41,023 nt of DNA from a virus. Below, piece by piece: positions 21,499-29,652 of the stretch (within the stretch, counting starts at the first letter, position 1; every line of letters starts with the position of its first letter). The translations under genes were made by a program, and so were the position numbers. The notes beneath the pieces were generated by a model, which worked only from the letters and a program-made list of their open reading frames with translations, had not been told where the DNA came from and searched no databases. The stretch covers positions 1 through 41,023 of the IMG/VR virus record IMGVR_UViG_3300011126_000165, one strand, 5' to 3'.

Positions 21499-22425
21499 TT
21501 AATTTTCCTTAAATAAGTTTTTATCTACAAAAGTTATATCTGATATTGTACCATTATTATTTTTTATATATTCAATATCTTTAATAAGATAACTTTCTTT
21601 TACTAGCTCAGTATCTAATTTTTTTATTGTATTTATTTCTTCATTCCACCCTAAAACAGAACCTGATAATGATATTGATTTTGATATATCATTGCTCTTT
21701 TTCCAATTTGCCATATCGATATTGGTTTTATCTTCATTATTATTTCCAACAAATGGTCTAAACCTTTCTACTTCCACATCTTGAACTATCCCATCTACTG
21801 CTTGAATAATTGCTGTTTCTTTTTTATATGTATATTTTTTGAATCTATTTGAATATCTTTTTTGTAATTTTAGAGATTTGAAGTCTTCATCTTTTAAAGT
21901 ATTTGAACTTATATTGTTTGCATTTTTTATTATTACGATATTTCCTAAATTGTCTGAAATAGGAAGAGTGTTAGTTTGTTTGCACAATCTATTTATTGCA
22001 TTAAAATATGTTTCACCTGTTTTTGTGTTAAATTTTTCTATTACAGATAAAGACAATGAAGTTGACACCTTTATATCAAAGGGAGCTATCAAGTCTGCTA
22101 TAATTTGCAAAATATTTATATTGTTATACTGCTTATTATCTTCAATGTTGCAATCTACTAAGTCCATTGCCCTTGATCTTCCAGATATTTGAAGTGGTTT
22201 TTTTGTTGATGAAATATCTAAATTATAACTATCCAAATATCCAGTAAAAAAAATTTTGCCATTTACTAGAATTTCAAGCAAATCATTATTTGTTATTTGA
22301 ACTTGGTCACCCTTGAAGATTTCCATTGAAAAAGTATGTGCTATGCTCTGCATGGATTTTTTTATCCTAACAGATTCCCACCCTTGATAAAGATTATTTT
22401 TTACTTTTAATTGTATTTTATCCAT
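21499..22425 (-). CDS. Baseplate hub protein, Mu gp44-like
   Basis: The 308-residue protein shows the Mu gp44/gpP pattern: WESVRIKKSMQSIAHTFSM, then LLEILVNGKIFFTGYLDSY, ISGRSRAMDLVDC and ETYFNAINRLCKQ. It forms the central hub joining tail tube and spike. It overlaps the gpN-like gene by 1 bp. Confidence 0.88.
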   Translation of the reverse strand: MDKIQLKVKNNLYQGWESVRIKKSMQSIAHTFSMEIFKGDQVQITNNDLLEILVNGKIFFTGYLDSYNLDISSTKKPLQISGRSRAMDLVDCNIEDNKQYNNINILQIIADLIAPFDIKVSTSLSLSVIEKFNTKTGETYFNAINRLCKQTNTLPISDNLGNIVIIKNANNISSNTLKDEDFKSLKLQKRYSNRFKKYTYKKETAIIQAVDGIVQDVEVERFRPFVGNNNEDKTNIDMANWKKSNDISKSISLSGSVLGWNEEINTIKKLDTELVKESYLIKDIEYIKNNNGTISDITFVDKNLFKEN

Positions 22426-23639
22426 TACCTATCCAATAACTTTAAGTCACCATTTATAAAAATAGGATCTACTATATCATTATTATCTATTACCTCATCA
22501 ATTCTAGTAATATCTCCATATCTTTCCATCGTCAAACTAAGTACATCAGTTGTAGCCACAACCTCAACATCTTTTAGTGATTGCAATCCTGAATATTTTT
22601 GAGTATAAAATTTTACAAATTCTTTCTTCGATTGATGATAAGCATTTAATAAATTTTGTCTCGATTGAATATTTAAAATTTCATCATCTGCATTTGAAAC
22701 TATTTCACTTTCCAAAATATCAAACATTGTTAAAAAGTCATCTTTCACACCTCCAAGCTCATCACCTGTAGAAAAATCAATTGTTTCTAGTTTTTTTATT
22801 GCTGTTTGCATCAATATAGAATTTAGTGTAAGAGTATATTCTTTTGTTTGTTTTGCTGCTGTTTTTTGTATTTCATTTTCAAAGGTTGATCTAGTTGCAT
22901 TTTCTAATGTTGTTCTCAGTTGATTTGTAAATGCTTTTTGATCTTTTGCACCAAAGCTATCTAGGTCTAACACATCATCAAATGATGTTGCTATTTCTAA
23001 TATCTCTGCTGATAAATTTTTTACTTGCAGTACTGTTGATTTTATACGTGATATTGCTTTCCCAATTGTAGATTTTACATTATTTACAAAATCTCTTGCA
23101 CCTTCTAGAAACTTTACTATATTTTCTACTTGCTCTAGTACTTGCGTTATTTGTAATGCGACTTCATTCATTACATCAAGTCCTAATGTAGCTAAATATG
23201 ATATTTCAAAGTTTTCTATTGCTTCTGGTGTTATATCTTGAGTATATATTAACAGTGTTTGTTTCTGTAGTTTGTTTTCAGCTTTCTTAAATGTTATATC
23301 TATTGTTACTTGTCCAAACTTTGTTGTTTCTTCTTTAAATACAAAGCTATCTACATATACATTTTTTTTACCCCAAAACTTGTCTATTAATATACCTACT
23401 GTTGCCATCTCAAAAGCATTTTTTAGATTCTCTTTTTCTTCTAAATAGTTTTCTCCACCCAAATATGCTTTTATTTTAAATGTATTGTTTTTTAAACCAT
23501 TTGTTTCTGTTTTTGCACCAGAGTTTATGAATGTATGGTCTGTAAGTCTTTGACCACCTGAAAGGTCTGTTGATGCAGTATAAAAAGACACACCTCTAAA
23601 AGATGATTGATTTAGTTTTGAAGTATCGAAATTTGACAT
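22425..23639 (-). CDS. Mu gpN-like tail/DNA circulation protein
   Basis: The 404-residue protein has a DNA-circulation N-terminal domain (DNA_circ_N): SSFRGVSFYTASTDLSGGQR, a KNNTFKIKAYLGGENYLEE segment and VQVTIDITFKKAE-like end. A long helical part follows (residues 140-380). Mu gpN is a distal tail component. The gene starts 506 bp downstream of the tape-measure gene's end, because a rightward gene and a structured leader lie between. Confidence 0.85.
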   Translation of the reverse strand: MSNFDTSKLNQSSFRGVSFYTASTDLSGGQRLTDHTFINSGAKTETNGLKNNTFKIKAYLGGENYLEEKENLKNAFEMATVGILIDKFWGKKNVYVDSFVFKEETTKFGQVTIDITFKKAENKLQKQTLLIYTQDITPEAIENFEISYLATLGLDVMNEVALQITQVLEQVENIVKFLEGARDFVNNVKSTIGKAISRIKSTVLQVKNLSAEILEIATSFDDVLDLDSFGAKDQKAFTNQLRTTLENATRSTFENEIQKTAAKQTKEYTLTLNSILMQTAIKKLETIDFSTGDELGGVKDDFLTMFDILESEIVSNADDEILNIQSRQNLLNAYHQSKKEFVKFYTQKYSGLQSLKDVEVVATTDVLSLTMERYGDITRIDEVIDNNDIVDPIFINGDLKLLDR

Positions 23640-23673
23640 TTAAAATACCTTGATTGTTTATACAACTTTAGAT

Positions 23674-23732
23674 TATAGAACATATTCCAGTATCAGGAAT
23701 TTTTAAACGTCGTACTCTTCGTGTGTTCTATA
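23674..23732 (-). other. Structured leader of the gpN-like gene (candidate)
   Basis: On the minus strand TATAGAACA and TGTTCTATA (23724-23732 and 23674-23682) close a 9-bp stem. Inside it, ATTCC and GGAAT (23684-23700) form a 5-bp hairpin with a 7-nt loop, and a 23-nt strand remains open. The element ends 35 nt before the ATG at 23639. The rest of the gap (23733-23880) contains no gene. It could be an RNA regulator or an operator region for restarting late transcription. Confidence 0.45.
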
Positions 23733-23880
23733 TTATATATACCAAAAACCATTTTATTTCCTAATATCGAGAGTTTTCATCCCTTAAATAATACAAGCTA
23801 TTCATTTAGGTGGTTTTAGTTCTGTTATTATAACATAAAAATATAAATTTGTTAATTTATCTTTGTTTTCAATAAAACTA

Positions 23881-23909
23881 TTGACTTTTATTTAAATGTG
23901 TACTATAAT
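23881..23909 (+). promoter_or_regulatory. Rightward promoter inside the tail operon
   Basis: TTGACT (23881-23886), a 17-bp spacer and TATAAT (23904-23909) form a near-consensus promoter 30 bp before the isolated rightward gene. Its -35 flank TTGACTTTTATTTAAAT closely matches the early promoter at 150. Confidence 0.9.
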
Positions 23910-23938
23910 TACTACATATAAAGACAAAGGGGTTTAAT

Positions 23939-24118
23939 ATGACATATATCAAAGAAGTAAACGGATTTAAAATAGAAGTTCCAAGAGGGCTTTGTTCTGT
24001 TGTTGATAGAATTATTCCAAACACAGTTGAAGTTAGAAGAGGTACATTACTTGCATTATATACACAAGGTAACGGTCAAAGTAATTGTTCTTTTAAAATT
24101 ATAACTGACAAAAAATAA
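23939..24118 (+). CDS. Isolated rightward small gene (moron-like)
   Basis: A 59-residue ORF with a strong AAAGGGG ribosome site and its own consensus promoter, running opposite to every neighbouring tail gene. The protein is soluble and mixed alpha/beta, beginning TYIKEVNGFKIEVPRG, with Cys at 19 and 50. I recognise no family. A separately promoted, inverted small gene between conserved late genes is the usual picture of a moron, an accessory gene expressed in lysogeny or early infection that often affects the host or rival phages. That role is inferred from context only. Confidence 0.75.
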   Translation: MTYIKEVNGFKIEVPRGLCSVVDRIIPNTVEVRRGTLLALYTQGNGQSNCSFKIITDKK

Positions 24119-24122
24119 AAGT

Positions 24123-24147
24123 AAAACCCTCGGGCTTTATTTTTTTA
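24123..24147 (+). terminator. Weak intrinsic terminator after the isolated gene
   Basis: AAAACCC-TC-GGGCTTT followed by a seven-T run resembles a terminator, but the stem has an A-C mismatch and the tight loop costs a pair. It sits between convergent genes. Confidence 0.45.
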
Positions 24148-25980
24148 TAGTTGCTCTCCACTATTTACGACTACATTTGACTTGAAGTCTCCTGATGTGT
24201 CAATTGATTTTACTTTTCCATCTTGCACATTTACTGTTATATTTGCTTGATTATTATTTACATTTTGGTTGTTTATTTGTTGCATAGCTTGTGCTGGGAT
24301 TAGGTTTTGGTTATTTGTTTGTGCTTGTGCTGGGATTAGGTTTTGCGTTGCTGTTATATCTGGACTGCTTCCAAATATTTTATCTAAACCTATAAATTTA
24401 GAAATAGATTTAAAACCATTTAATAATTTATCAAATGAAAAGTTAAAAATTAGGTCTTTGAAAGCTTGGAATGATTCTATAACTTTATCCCAATGCTTCA
24501 CTAATAATATTGCTCCTGTTACTACAGCTGCTATTGCTATTATTATTGCGCCTATTGGATTTGCACTAACTACGAAGTTAAAAGCTATCATTACAAGTTT
24601 TGCACCTGCAATTGCTAGTTTTAGAGCTGTTATTGCTGGACTTGCTAACCACATTCCAGCAGCAAATGCTAAAGATGCTGCTTTAGCTGTTAGAAGAACA
24701 CCTGCAAATATTCCTGCAACTTTTATCATTGATTCATTTTCTTCTAAAAATGTTTGTGATGGTCCTGATAGCCCTGCTATTGCTTGTGCTATATTTCTTA
24801 GTGCTGGTGCTAAAAAAGAGCCGAATGTAATTGCTAACCCTTCAACTGCTGACATAAGTTGAGTAATACTTCCTTGAGTTGATTCCATTCTTATTCTTGC
24901 CATTTTTGCGGCTGCACCTTCTGCGTTTTCTAAATTTTGTAACATTTTTGCAAAGTCACCTGAATTAATGGCTTTTTCTAGGTTGATTGCACCAGCCATT
25001 GCTTCTTTTCCAAAAATTCCTGAAAATACTTTTATTTGTTTTGCTTGAGAAAGTGTTCTTGCTCCTTTCCCAAGATTAAACATAATATCTTGGAGTGGCA
25101 ACATTTGTCCACTTGCATCTTCTACTTTTATCCCTAACTCTTTAAGTATCTTTGCACCATTCGCCGCTGGACTTGCTAAATTTGTTAAGGCATTTTTTAA
25201 AGCTGTTCCTGCATTTGAGCCTTTAATACCTACATTTCCAAGCAATGCAGTAGCTGAAACCATGGATTCCATACTTTGACCTGCTGCCACACCAATTGGG
25301 GCTGCAACTTTTAAAGTTTCAAAAAGTGTTTCCATATCAACATTAGCAGACGATGTTGCAGCGGCTAATACATCTGCTAATCTACCTGTCTCATCTGCTT
25401 TCATGCCAAAAGCACCTAATAAATCCGATGTAATATCTGATGCTCGACCTAAATCAGTTTGTGATGCTGATGCTAAATCTAAAAGTGGTTTCATTGCTGA
25501 TAATATTTCATTTGTTTTAAAACCTGCTTTTGCCAAAAACAATTGCCCTTCTGCTGCTTGTGTAGCGGAAAATGAAGTTGATGCGCCCAATTGTTTTGCT
25601 TGGTCGGATAACAATTTCATCTGACCAGTTACATCTATTGTAGCATCTGCTGTTCCAAATGCTACTGCTTCAAGGTTTTTCATTGATTGTTCAAATTTGA
25701 TTGCTGGATTTAGTGCATTTTTAAAAGATAGTGCTAGTGCTGCAACTCCTACAGCTTGACCTGCGATTCCTTGTGCATTTCTATTTATATTTGCTTGGGT
25801 TCTCCCTAGTCTGTTTTGTGCTTGTTGCAGCCCATTTATTGCCTTTTGAGTTCCACTTAAATCTTCATTTGCTTTTTTTGAAGTGCTTCCCATGTTTGCA
25901 AAAGCTTTTGCGATTGATCTTAATGGCTTAGTAGCCTTATCAACTATTGATACTGTACCTCTTGCACCTTTTAAAGACAT
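24145..25980 (-). CDS. Tail tape measure protein (TP901 family)
   Basis: The 611-residue protein has a helical N-terminus (to about 95) and a TP901-type core: LGASTSFSATQAAEGQLFLA, then NVGIKGSNAGTALKNALTNL. It has hydrophobic helices around 420-500 (VVTGAILLV at the end) and a Gln/Asn-rich C-terminal tail with a repeated NLIPAQA motif. Tape measures set tail length and line the tube; the common rule of about 0.15 nm per residue predicts a tail of about 90 nm. It follows the frameshifting chaperone gene, the conserved order. Confidence 0.92.
   Translation of the reverse strand: MSLKGARGTVSIVDKATKPLRSIAKAFANMGSTSKKANEDLSGTQKAINGLQQAQNRLGRTQANINRNAQGIAGQAVGVAALALSFKNALNPAIKFEQSMKNLEAVAFGTADATIDVTGQMKLLSDQAKQLGASTSFSATQAAEGQLFLAKAGFKTNEILSAMKPLLDLASASQTDLGRASDITSDLLGAFGMKADETGRLADVLAAATSSANVDMETLFETLKVAAPIGVAAGQSMESMVSATALLGNVGIKGSNAGTALKNALTNLASPAANGAKILKELGIKVEDASGQMLPLQDIMFNLGKGARTLSQAKQIKVFSGIFGKEAMAGAINLEKAINSGDFAKMLQNLENAEGAAAKMARIRMESTQGSITQLMSAVEGLAITFGSFLAPALRNIAQAIAGLSGPSQTFLEENESMIKVAGIFAGVLLTAKAASLAFAAGMWLASPAITALKLAIAGAKLVMIAFNFVVSANPIGAIIIAIAAVVTGAILLVKHWDKVIESFQAFKDLIFNFSFDKLLNGFKSISKFIGLDKIFGSSPDITATQNLIPAQAQTNNQNLIPAQAMQQINNQNVNNNQANITVNVQDGKVKSIDTSGDFKSNVVVNSGEQL
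24287..24344 (-). repeat. 22-bp direct repeat, 36-bp period, in tape measure gene
   Basis: A 22-bp block starting GCTTGTGCTGGGATTAGG occurs at 24287-24308 and 24323-24344. The 36-bp period is twelve codons and duplicates NLIPAQA in the C-terminal tail. Confidence 0.9.
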
Positions 25981-26006
25981 TTTTTATCCTTCTTTATTTA
26001 TTTTAC

Positions 26007-26030
26007 AAGAGCATTTTTCCAAATGCTCTT
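26007..26030 (-). other. Perfect 10-bp hairpin before tape measure gene
   Basis: AAGAGCATTT (26007-26016) and AAATGCTCTT (26021-26030) pair perfectly around a 4-nt loop, read GGAA (a GNRA-type loop) on the late strand. No T-run follows, so it is probably an mRNA processing or stability element rather than a terminator. Confidence 0.6.
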
Positions 26031-26045
26031 TAAGAATAAATATTT

Positions 26046-26446
26046 TTATTTTGCTGGTGGCTTTGTAATTTCCAAAGCCATTTTGTACAGATTATTTATT
26101 ATTCTTGTGTTTTTCAAATCACTCAAAGGCGTGTGAAACACCTTCAATACCACTGCTATCTTCCCTTGATATTCAGCAATTAAAGGAAATACTTTCCCAC
26201 TTCGCCCGTTAAGCCCATATAGTCTTTTACATGCATTTGAGCTACTTGTGCAGAAGTTAACCCGCAAAGGTTACAAATTACTGGTTCAAATGCTTTAAGT
26301 GGAATACTTGCATTTTCATTTGTTGGCATTTCTACATCATAAAAATCAGAAGCTGAAATTTTATCTTCATCTTTAATTGTAATTTCTGTAATATCATTTA
26401 CACCAGCAGCATCTTTAATTGGTCTTATTAGTTTAATTTTTTTCAT
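26046..26446 (-). CDS. Tail assembly chaperone, long -1 frameshift product
   Basis: Ribosomes that slip -1 at GGGAAAG (26192-26198) leave the short chaperone frame after 85 codons and read 48 more to the TAA at 26046, giving about 133 residues. The added part (VFPLIAEYQGKIAVVLKVFH onward) is open only in this frame and has no start of its own. Paired short and long chaperones made by -1 slippage before the tape-measure gene are known from lambda G/GT, P2 E/E' and Mu gp41/gp42. The long form usually binds the tape measure and recruits tube subunits. Confidence 0.8.
26180..26446 (-). CDS. Tail assembly chaperone, short form
   Basis: From ATG 26446 (behind GAGGGTG) this is 88 residues: KKIKLIRPIKDAAGVNDITE at the start, FEPVICNLCGLTSAQVAQM in the middle and a short end after the slippery site. 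The pattern fits Mu gp41/P2 gpE-type tail chaperones that keep the tape measure soluble. It lies between the tube and tape-measure genes as expected. An upstream in-frame GTG/ATG inside the tube gene is not used. Confidence 0.82.
   Translation of the reverse strand: MKKIKLIRPIKDAAGVNDITEITIKDEDKISASDFYDVEMPTNENASIPLKAFEPVICNLCGLTSAQVAQMHVKDYMGLTGEVGKYFL
26192..26198 (-). other. Slippery heptamer GGGAAAG
   Basis: The zero-frame codons are GTG GGA AAG, so the heptamer is G GGA AAG, the same sequence used in lambda G/GT. It lies 3 codons before the short-form stop, and the -1 frame stays open to 26046. Confidence 0.88.
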
Positions 26447-26465
26447 ACACCCTCTTTTTTGTTTT

Positions 26466-26828
26466 TTATCTACTAACTTTAAAATCGCCTGAAAACATAT
26501 ATTCAACCACCCCATCTGCGGCTGTAACTGCATTATCTTCTGTTTGAGTAACATTTACACCAACAATTGTTTTTCCATCAAGCAATTCTAACACTACATC
26601 TGCATCTTCAAGAGTTCTTAGCTTATCTGTATCTGCATTATTCAAAGTTGAAAGTGAAGCTTTTACATATCCAGCTGAATTTTCTTGTGTATAAAACATC
26701 ACGTTTCCAGAACCATCATCAAGGACAGGTGTTTTTGCTGCCCCTGATGGTTTATATTCTGCTGTTGCTGTTTTAGTTTGAAAAGTTTCATTATTTATAA
26801 TTAATCTTTTAATACCTACTGTTGCCAT
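26466..26828 (-). CDS. Tail tube protein, Mu gpM-like
   Basis: The 120-residue protein fits the Mu-type tail tube family: VGIKRLIINNETFQTKTAT, then AGYVKASLSTLNNADTDKLR and a final beta strand EYMFSGDFKV. Its subunits stack into the inner tube within the sheath. Position directly after the sheath gene matches contractile-tail operons. Confidence 0.88.
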   Translation of the reverse strand: MATVGIKRLIINNETFQTKTATAEYKPSGAAKTPVLDDGSGNVMFYTQENSAGYVKASLSTLNNADTDKLRTLEDADVVLELLDGKTIVGVNVTQTEDNAVTAADGVVEYMFSGDFKVSR

Positions 26829-26830
26829 TT

Positions 26831-28273
26831 TTACACCTCATATTTAATTTGCATTGCTTGTTGTAATAAAACATTTATCACATTTATTTGAAATTGAGAA
26901 TCTAATCTATTTCCAGCTCTTTGAACAATAATTGAGTCTTCAAAACCTGCTTGATCTTCACAAACTGCATCTGAAACTAATTGTTGATAATTTAGAATTA
27001 AATTCTGTCGATATAAATTAGGTGTCATGATTCTTACACCAGCCCCGAACCTATCATCATCTCCACCAAGTTTATATCCTTGATATTGAGACATTCTAAC
27101 AACAAATGTGTATCTAACATAAGATATAGTTAAAAATACTCTTAAGTCTGTATCATCTACATCTGTAGGAATATTATTAGCATCTTTTTGTAGAGTTGTT
27201 ACTGTTCTTTCCATAAGGAGATTTGTTCCCTGAACTTTAAAAGTAGCTACACCGCCACCTGCTAAAACATTTCTTTCAGTTCTTATTCTTTGTTCTAATG
27301 GTAAAATTCCAGCTAAAACTCTATTTAAATATCCTGACCCTGGTGAACTTTGACCAACATCTGCAATCTGTCCTATTGCTGCTGCTGCCTGTTCTAGTCC
27401 CGTTGAAAATGCTGAGTTATTATCACATGTTGTAATAAATGCAGTATTTAAAATATCTGTTTTAGTAGTTAAGTTTGTAACAGTATCATCTACACCAACT
27501 ACACAAAACGAATCTAGCATTTCAGTTGCTTTAAAATTATCTGTTAAAGCATCATCAATTAGAGTTAAATTTGCATTATCTATATAAGGTTGTGCAATTA
27601 AATTAAATTGATTTTCTTCTAATATAGAAACAATACCTGTAGTTTCTAAGTCTGGATCACCTGCTCCACCACTCATTGCAACAATTGGTGCTGTTATTCC
27701 TGCTGGAAATTCATCATCATTGTTGTAATTTACTTTAATCTTTAAAGTATTTCCATAAGTACCTTTATGAACTGCTGTAAGTGTTACAACTCCAAGCGTT
27801 GCTGTTGCTGTTACCTGCGAATTTAAATCTTCTGTAATTTTTGTAGCTAAAAGTGTTGCAATATCTGTTGCTGTATCTGCAATTGCTACAGCAATTCTAT
27901 ATGCTCTACCATTTATATATGCCGCAAAAGTTCCATTTGAATTAGCTGTACCTGTAACTGTAATAGTCCCAGTTGCTTGGATTCCTGTTACTTCATCATC
28001 TAAAGCGATTACTTTTAATTTTACACCTTTGTTGTTGTCAAACCATCTTTTTGCTGCATGAGCTAACATTGAAGTTCTTCCAAATTTTCCTTGGGCTTCT
28101 GCTTCTGAAAAAATATCTAATACTATATTTGAATTAGCTGTTCCTGCCGCTGTTTTTTGACCAAAAATTAAAGCTGTATATTCTTGCTTAATAGTACCAG
28201 TCAAAGAAGGGGCCTTTACAAGTTCAGCTTGTACAAATGGAATATTACTATTAACTATTTCTTGAAAATCCAT
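26831..28273 (-). CDS. Tail sheath protein, Mu gpL-like
   Basis: The 480-residue protein carries sheath signatures: an N-terminal strand region (IPFVQAELVKAPSLTGTIKQ), a variable Thr/Ala-rich inserted domain (about 100-200, GTITVTGTANSNGTFAAYI), and the conserved C-terminal core with GYLNRVLAGILPLEQRIRTE. A C-terminal VINVLLQQAMQIKYEV strand would link neighbouring subunits. Its contraction drives the tube through the envelope. It defines the phage as a myovirus. ATG follows the upstream stop directly. Confidence 0.92.
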   Translation of the reverse strand: MDFQEIVNSNIPFVQAELVKAPSLTGTIKQEYTALIFGQKTAAGTANSNIVLDIFSEAEAQGKFGRTSMLAHAAKRWFDNNKGVKLKVIALDDEVTGIQATGTITVTGTANSNGTFAAYINGRAYRIAVAIADTATDIATLLATKITEDLNSQVTATATLGVVTLTAVHKGTYGNTLKIKVNYNNDDEFPAGITAPIVAMSGGAGDPDLETTGIVSILEENQFNLIAQPYIDNANLTLIDDALTDNFKATEMLDSFCVVGVDDTVTNLTTKTDILNTAFITTCDNNSAFSTGLEQAAAAIGQIADVGQSSPGSGYLNRVLAGILPLEQRIRTERNVLAGGGVATFKVQGTNLLMERTVTTLQKDANNIPTDVDDTDLRVFLTISYVRYTFVVRMSQYQGYKLGGDDDRFGAGVRIMTPNLYRQNLILNYQQLVSDAVCEDQAGFEDSIIVQRAGNRLDSQFQINVINVLLQQAMQIKYEV

Positions 28274-28450
28274 CTATTTACCTTTTTTTTCAGTTTCTTT
28301 TTTGATTTCTACATCACCATCATTGATTCTATTTTTCCAATATGAATCAATTTTTCTAATATTTACACCTTCAACTGGTATTTTTTTACCTGTTACGGGA
28401 TCAATTACTTTTTTATTTTTTGCTTCTTCCGTTAAAACTAAATTAAACAT
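28274..28450 (-). CDS. DUF2635 protein (Mu gp38-like)
   Basis: I choose ATG 28450, behind CAGGAG, giving 58 residues. It carries the DUF2635 pattern: KKVIDPVTGKKIPVEG, then DSYWKNRINDGDVEI. Small DUF2635 proteins regularly precede the sheath gene in Mu-like phages, with unknown function. Confidence 0.8.
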   Translation of the reverse strand: MFNLVLTEEAKNKKVIDPVTGKKIPVEGVNIRKIDSYWKNRINDGDVEIKKETEKKGK

Positions 28451-28991
28451 TTTCTGGAACTCCTGCATTTAAAATTTGTATATTTGCTATACTTCCTGCT
28501 AAATCAAAATCTTCTAAAGTCAAAGGAACAATTGGTTCTTCATAATTAAATGTAACTTTATAAGATAAAACTGCTGACCCTGTATCATTTCCCGAACTAT
28601 TGTCTGTTGTAATTTGCGAACTTTCAAAAACAATATCTTCAAAAAGTCTATAATTATCAGCAGCTATCGGAACATATGCACTTGGAATAGTTACAAGTTT
28701 ACTCATTTGTTCTTCAATTTTAAACATAGCATTTTCTACTATTTCATCAAAATCCAAAGTAGAATCTTGATTTGTTCTAACCACGACACTTATAAGAAGA
28801 TCCATCTCTCTTTCACTATGAGATGTAAATTCTTCTGTTTTTCCTTGACTTTTTGCAAAAACTGTTGCATATGGGTAAGAATCTTTTTTTGAAATAGGGT
28901 TTATTCTACCACCATAAATATTTTGAAAAAATGGTGTAGTTGCTTTTAAATATTCTATAAAATATTGTCTAATAATTGTAGGTTTATACAT
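28443..28991 (-). CDS. Tail terminator/completion-like protein
   Basis: I prefer ATG 28991, with AAAGGA at good distance, over GTG 28997. It gives 182 residues: KPTIIRQYFIEYLKATTPFF at the start, a beta-rich middle SEREMDLLISVVVRTNQDST, and VLSYKVTFNYEEPIVPL. This resembles tail terminators and neck proteins that cap the tube. Position between head-tail connector and sheath supports it. The exact family is not certain. Confidence 0.65.
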   Translation of the reverse strand: MYKPTIIRQYFIEYLKATTPFFQNIYGGRINPISKKDSYPYATVFAKSQGKTEEFTSHSEREMDLLISVVVRTNQDSTLDFDEIVENAMFKIEEQMSKLVTIPSAYVPIAADNYRLFEDIVFESSQITTDNSSGNDTGSAVLSYKVTFNYEEPIVPLTLEDFDLAGSIANIQILNAGVPENV

Positions 28992-29325
28992 TTGCACTAT
29001 CCTTTAAATAAATATCTATGCCACCTATACCATCATTTCTAACATCTCTAACTAGATAGTTTTTACCTTCAATAGTTAAAATATCATCTTGTTCTATTTC
29101 AGTATCCAATAAGTTTCCTAAGGAATCCTTGTGTTTCAAAGAGGTATTAAACATAGGTTTATCCTCTATAATAGGAAGTCCTCCTTCGTCAACTAATATA
29201 AACGCATCTGTTTTGATGATGTCAAAAGTTTGGCTATTTGAAGTATTTAAACATGCAACTCCAAACTCTTTATTTGTCAGCATTCCTAAGTGGTCTACTT
29301 CCAAAACATCATCAAAACTTAGCAT
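28984..29325 (-). CDS. Head-tail connector-like protein
   Basis: The 113-residue beta-rich protein has FDIIKTDAFILVDEG and a final DDILTIEGKNYLVRDVRNDG, the pattern of phage head-tail attachment proteins (lambda gpFII-like). It would seal the portal and receive the tail. Its end overlaps the next gene. Confidence 0.65.
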   Translation of the reverse strand: MLSFDDVLEVDHLGMLTNKEFGVACLNTSNSQTFDIIKTDAFILVDEGGLPIIEDKPMFNTSLKHKDSLGNLLDTEIEQDDILTIEGKNYLVRDVRNDGIGGIDIYLKDSANV

Positions 29326-29643
29326 CTATTTTTTACCCAAAAGATCAGTTTCTTTAGAAGCACTTTCTTTATTATCTTCTGGTTCTTTTAAAGATAAAAT
29401 TTCAACTTTTAATGCTTCATTTTCAACTTTTAATGCTTCATTTTCAGATTCTGATTTTGATAATTTTTCTTTTAAAGAATCTAGTTCCTTATTATCTACA
29501 ACTATAGGTGATTTACCATCTGAGATAATACCTCTAGTCAATAAATCTTTTTTTTGTTCGGGTGAAACATCTATAGTTTCACCAGCTTTTTTAAAACCTT
29601 GACCTTTAATCTTTGTAGTTTTTAATAAAATTACTTTTGGCAT
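29326..29643 (-). CDS. Coiled-coil head protein, hypothetical
   Basis: The 105-residue protein has a small N-terminal domain (KTTKIKGQGFKKAGETIDVS) and a coiled coil (52-90) with an exact duplication of ENEALKV. In position it corresponds to lambda FI, but no sequence match is evident. The stop abuts the next start. Confidence 0.6.
   Translation of the reverse strand: MPKVILLKTTKIKGQGFKKAGETIDVSPEQKKDLLTRGIISDGKSPIVVDNKELDSLKEKLSKSESENEALKVENEALKVEILSLKEPEDNKESASKETDLLGKK
29401..29442 (-). repeat. Two 21-bp tandem units in the coiled-coil gene
   Basis: TTCAACTTTTAATGCTTCATT is duplicated exactly (29401-29421 and 29422-29442). It adds one heptad to the coiled coil in frame. Confidence 0.95.
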
Positions 29644-29652
29644 ATTTTATCC

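Noticed and set aside
23749-23822. Hammerhead-like or other ribozyme in the 23.6-23.9 kb gap (GATGAAAAC, short CCTAA/TTAGG arms)
   Set aside because: The CTGATGA core is absent and the arms pair over only 5 bp.
24269-24862. Long plus-strand ORF of 197 codons opposite the tape measure gene
   Set aside because: It is antisense to a clear TP901 tape measure protein, with no ribosome site or recognisable protein.
29129-29602. Plus-strand ORF of 157 codons opposite head genes
   Set aside because: It is Ser/Phe-rich antisense shadow of two well-supported late genes.
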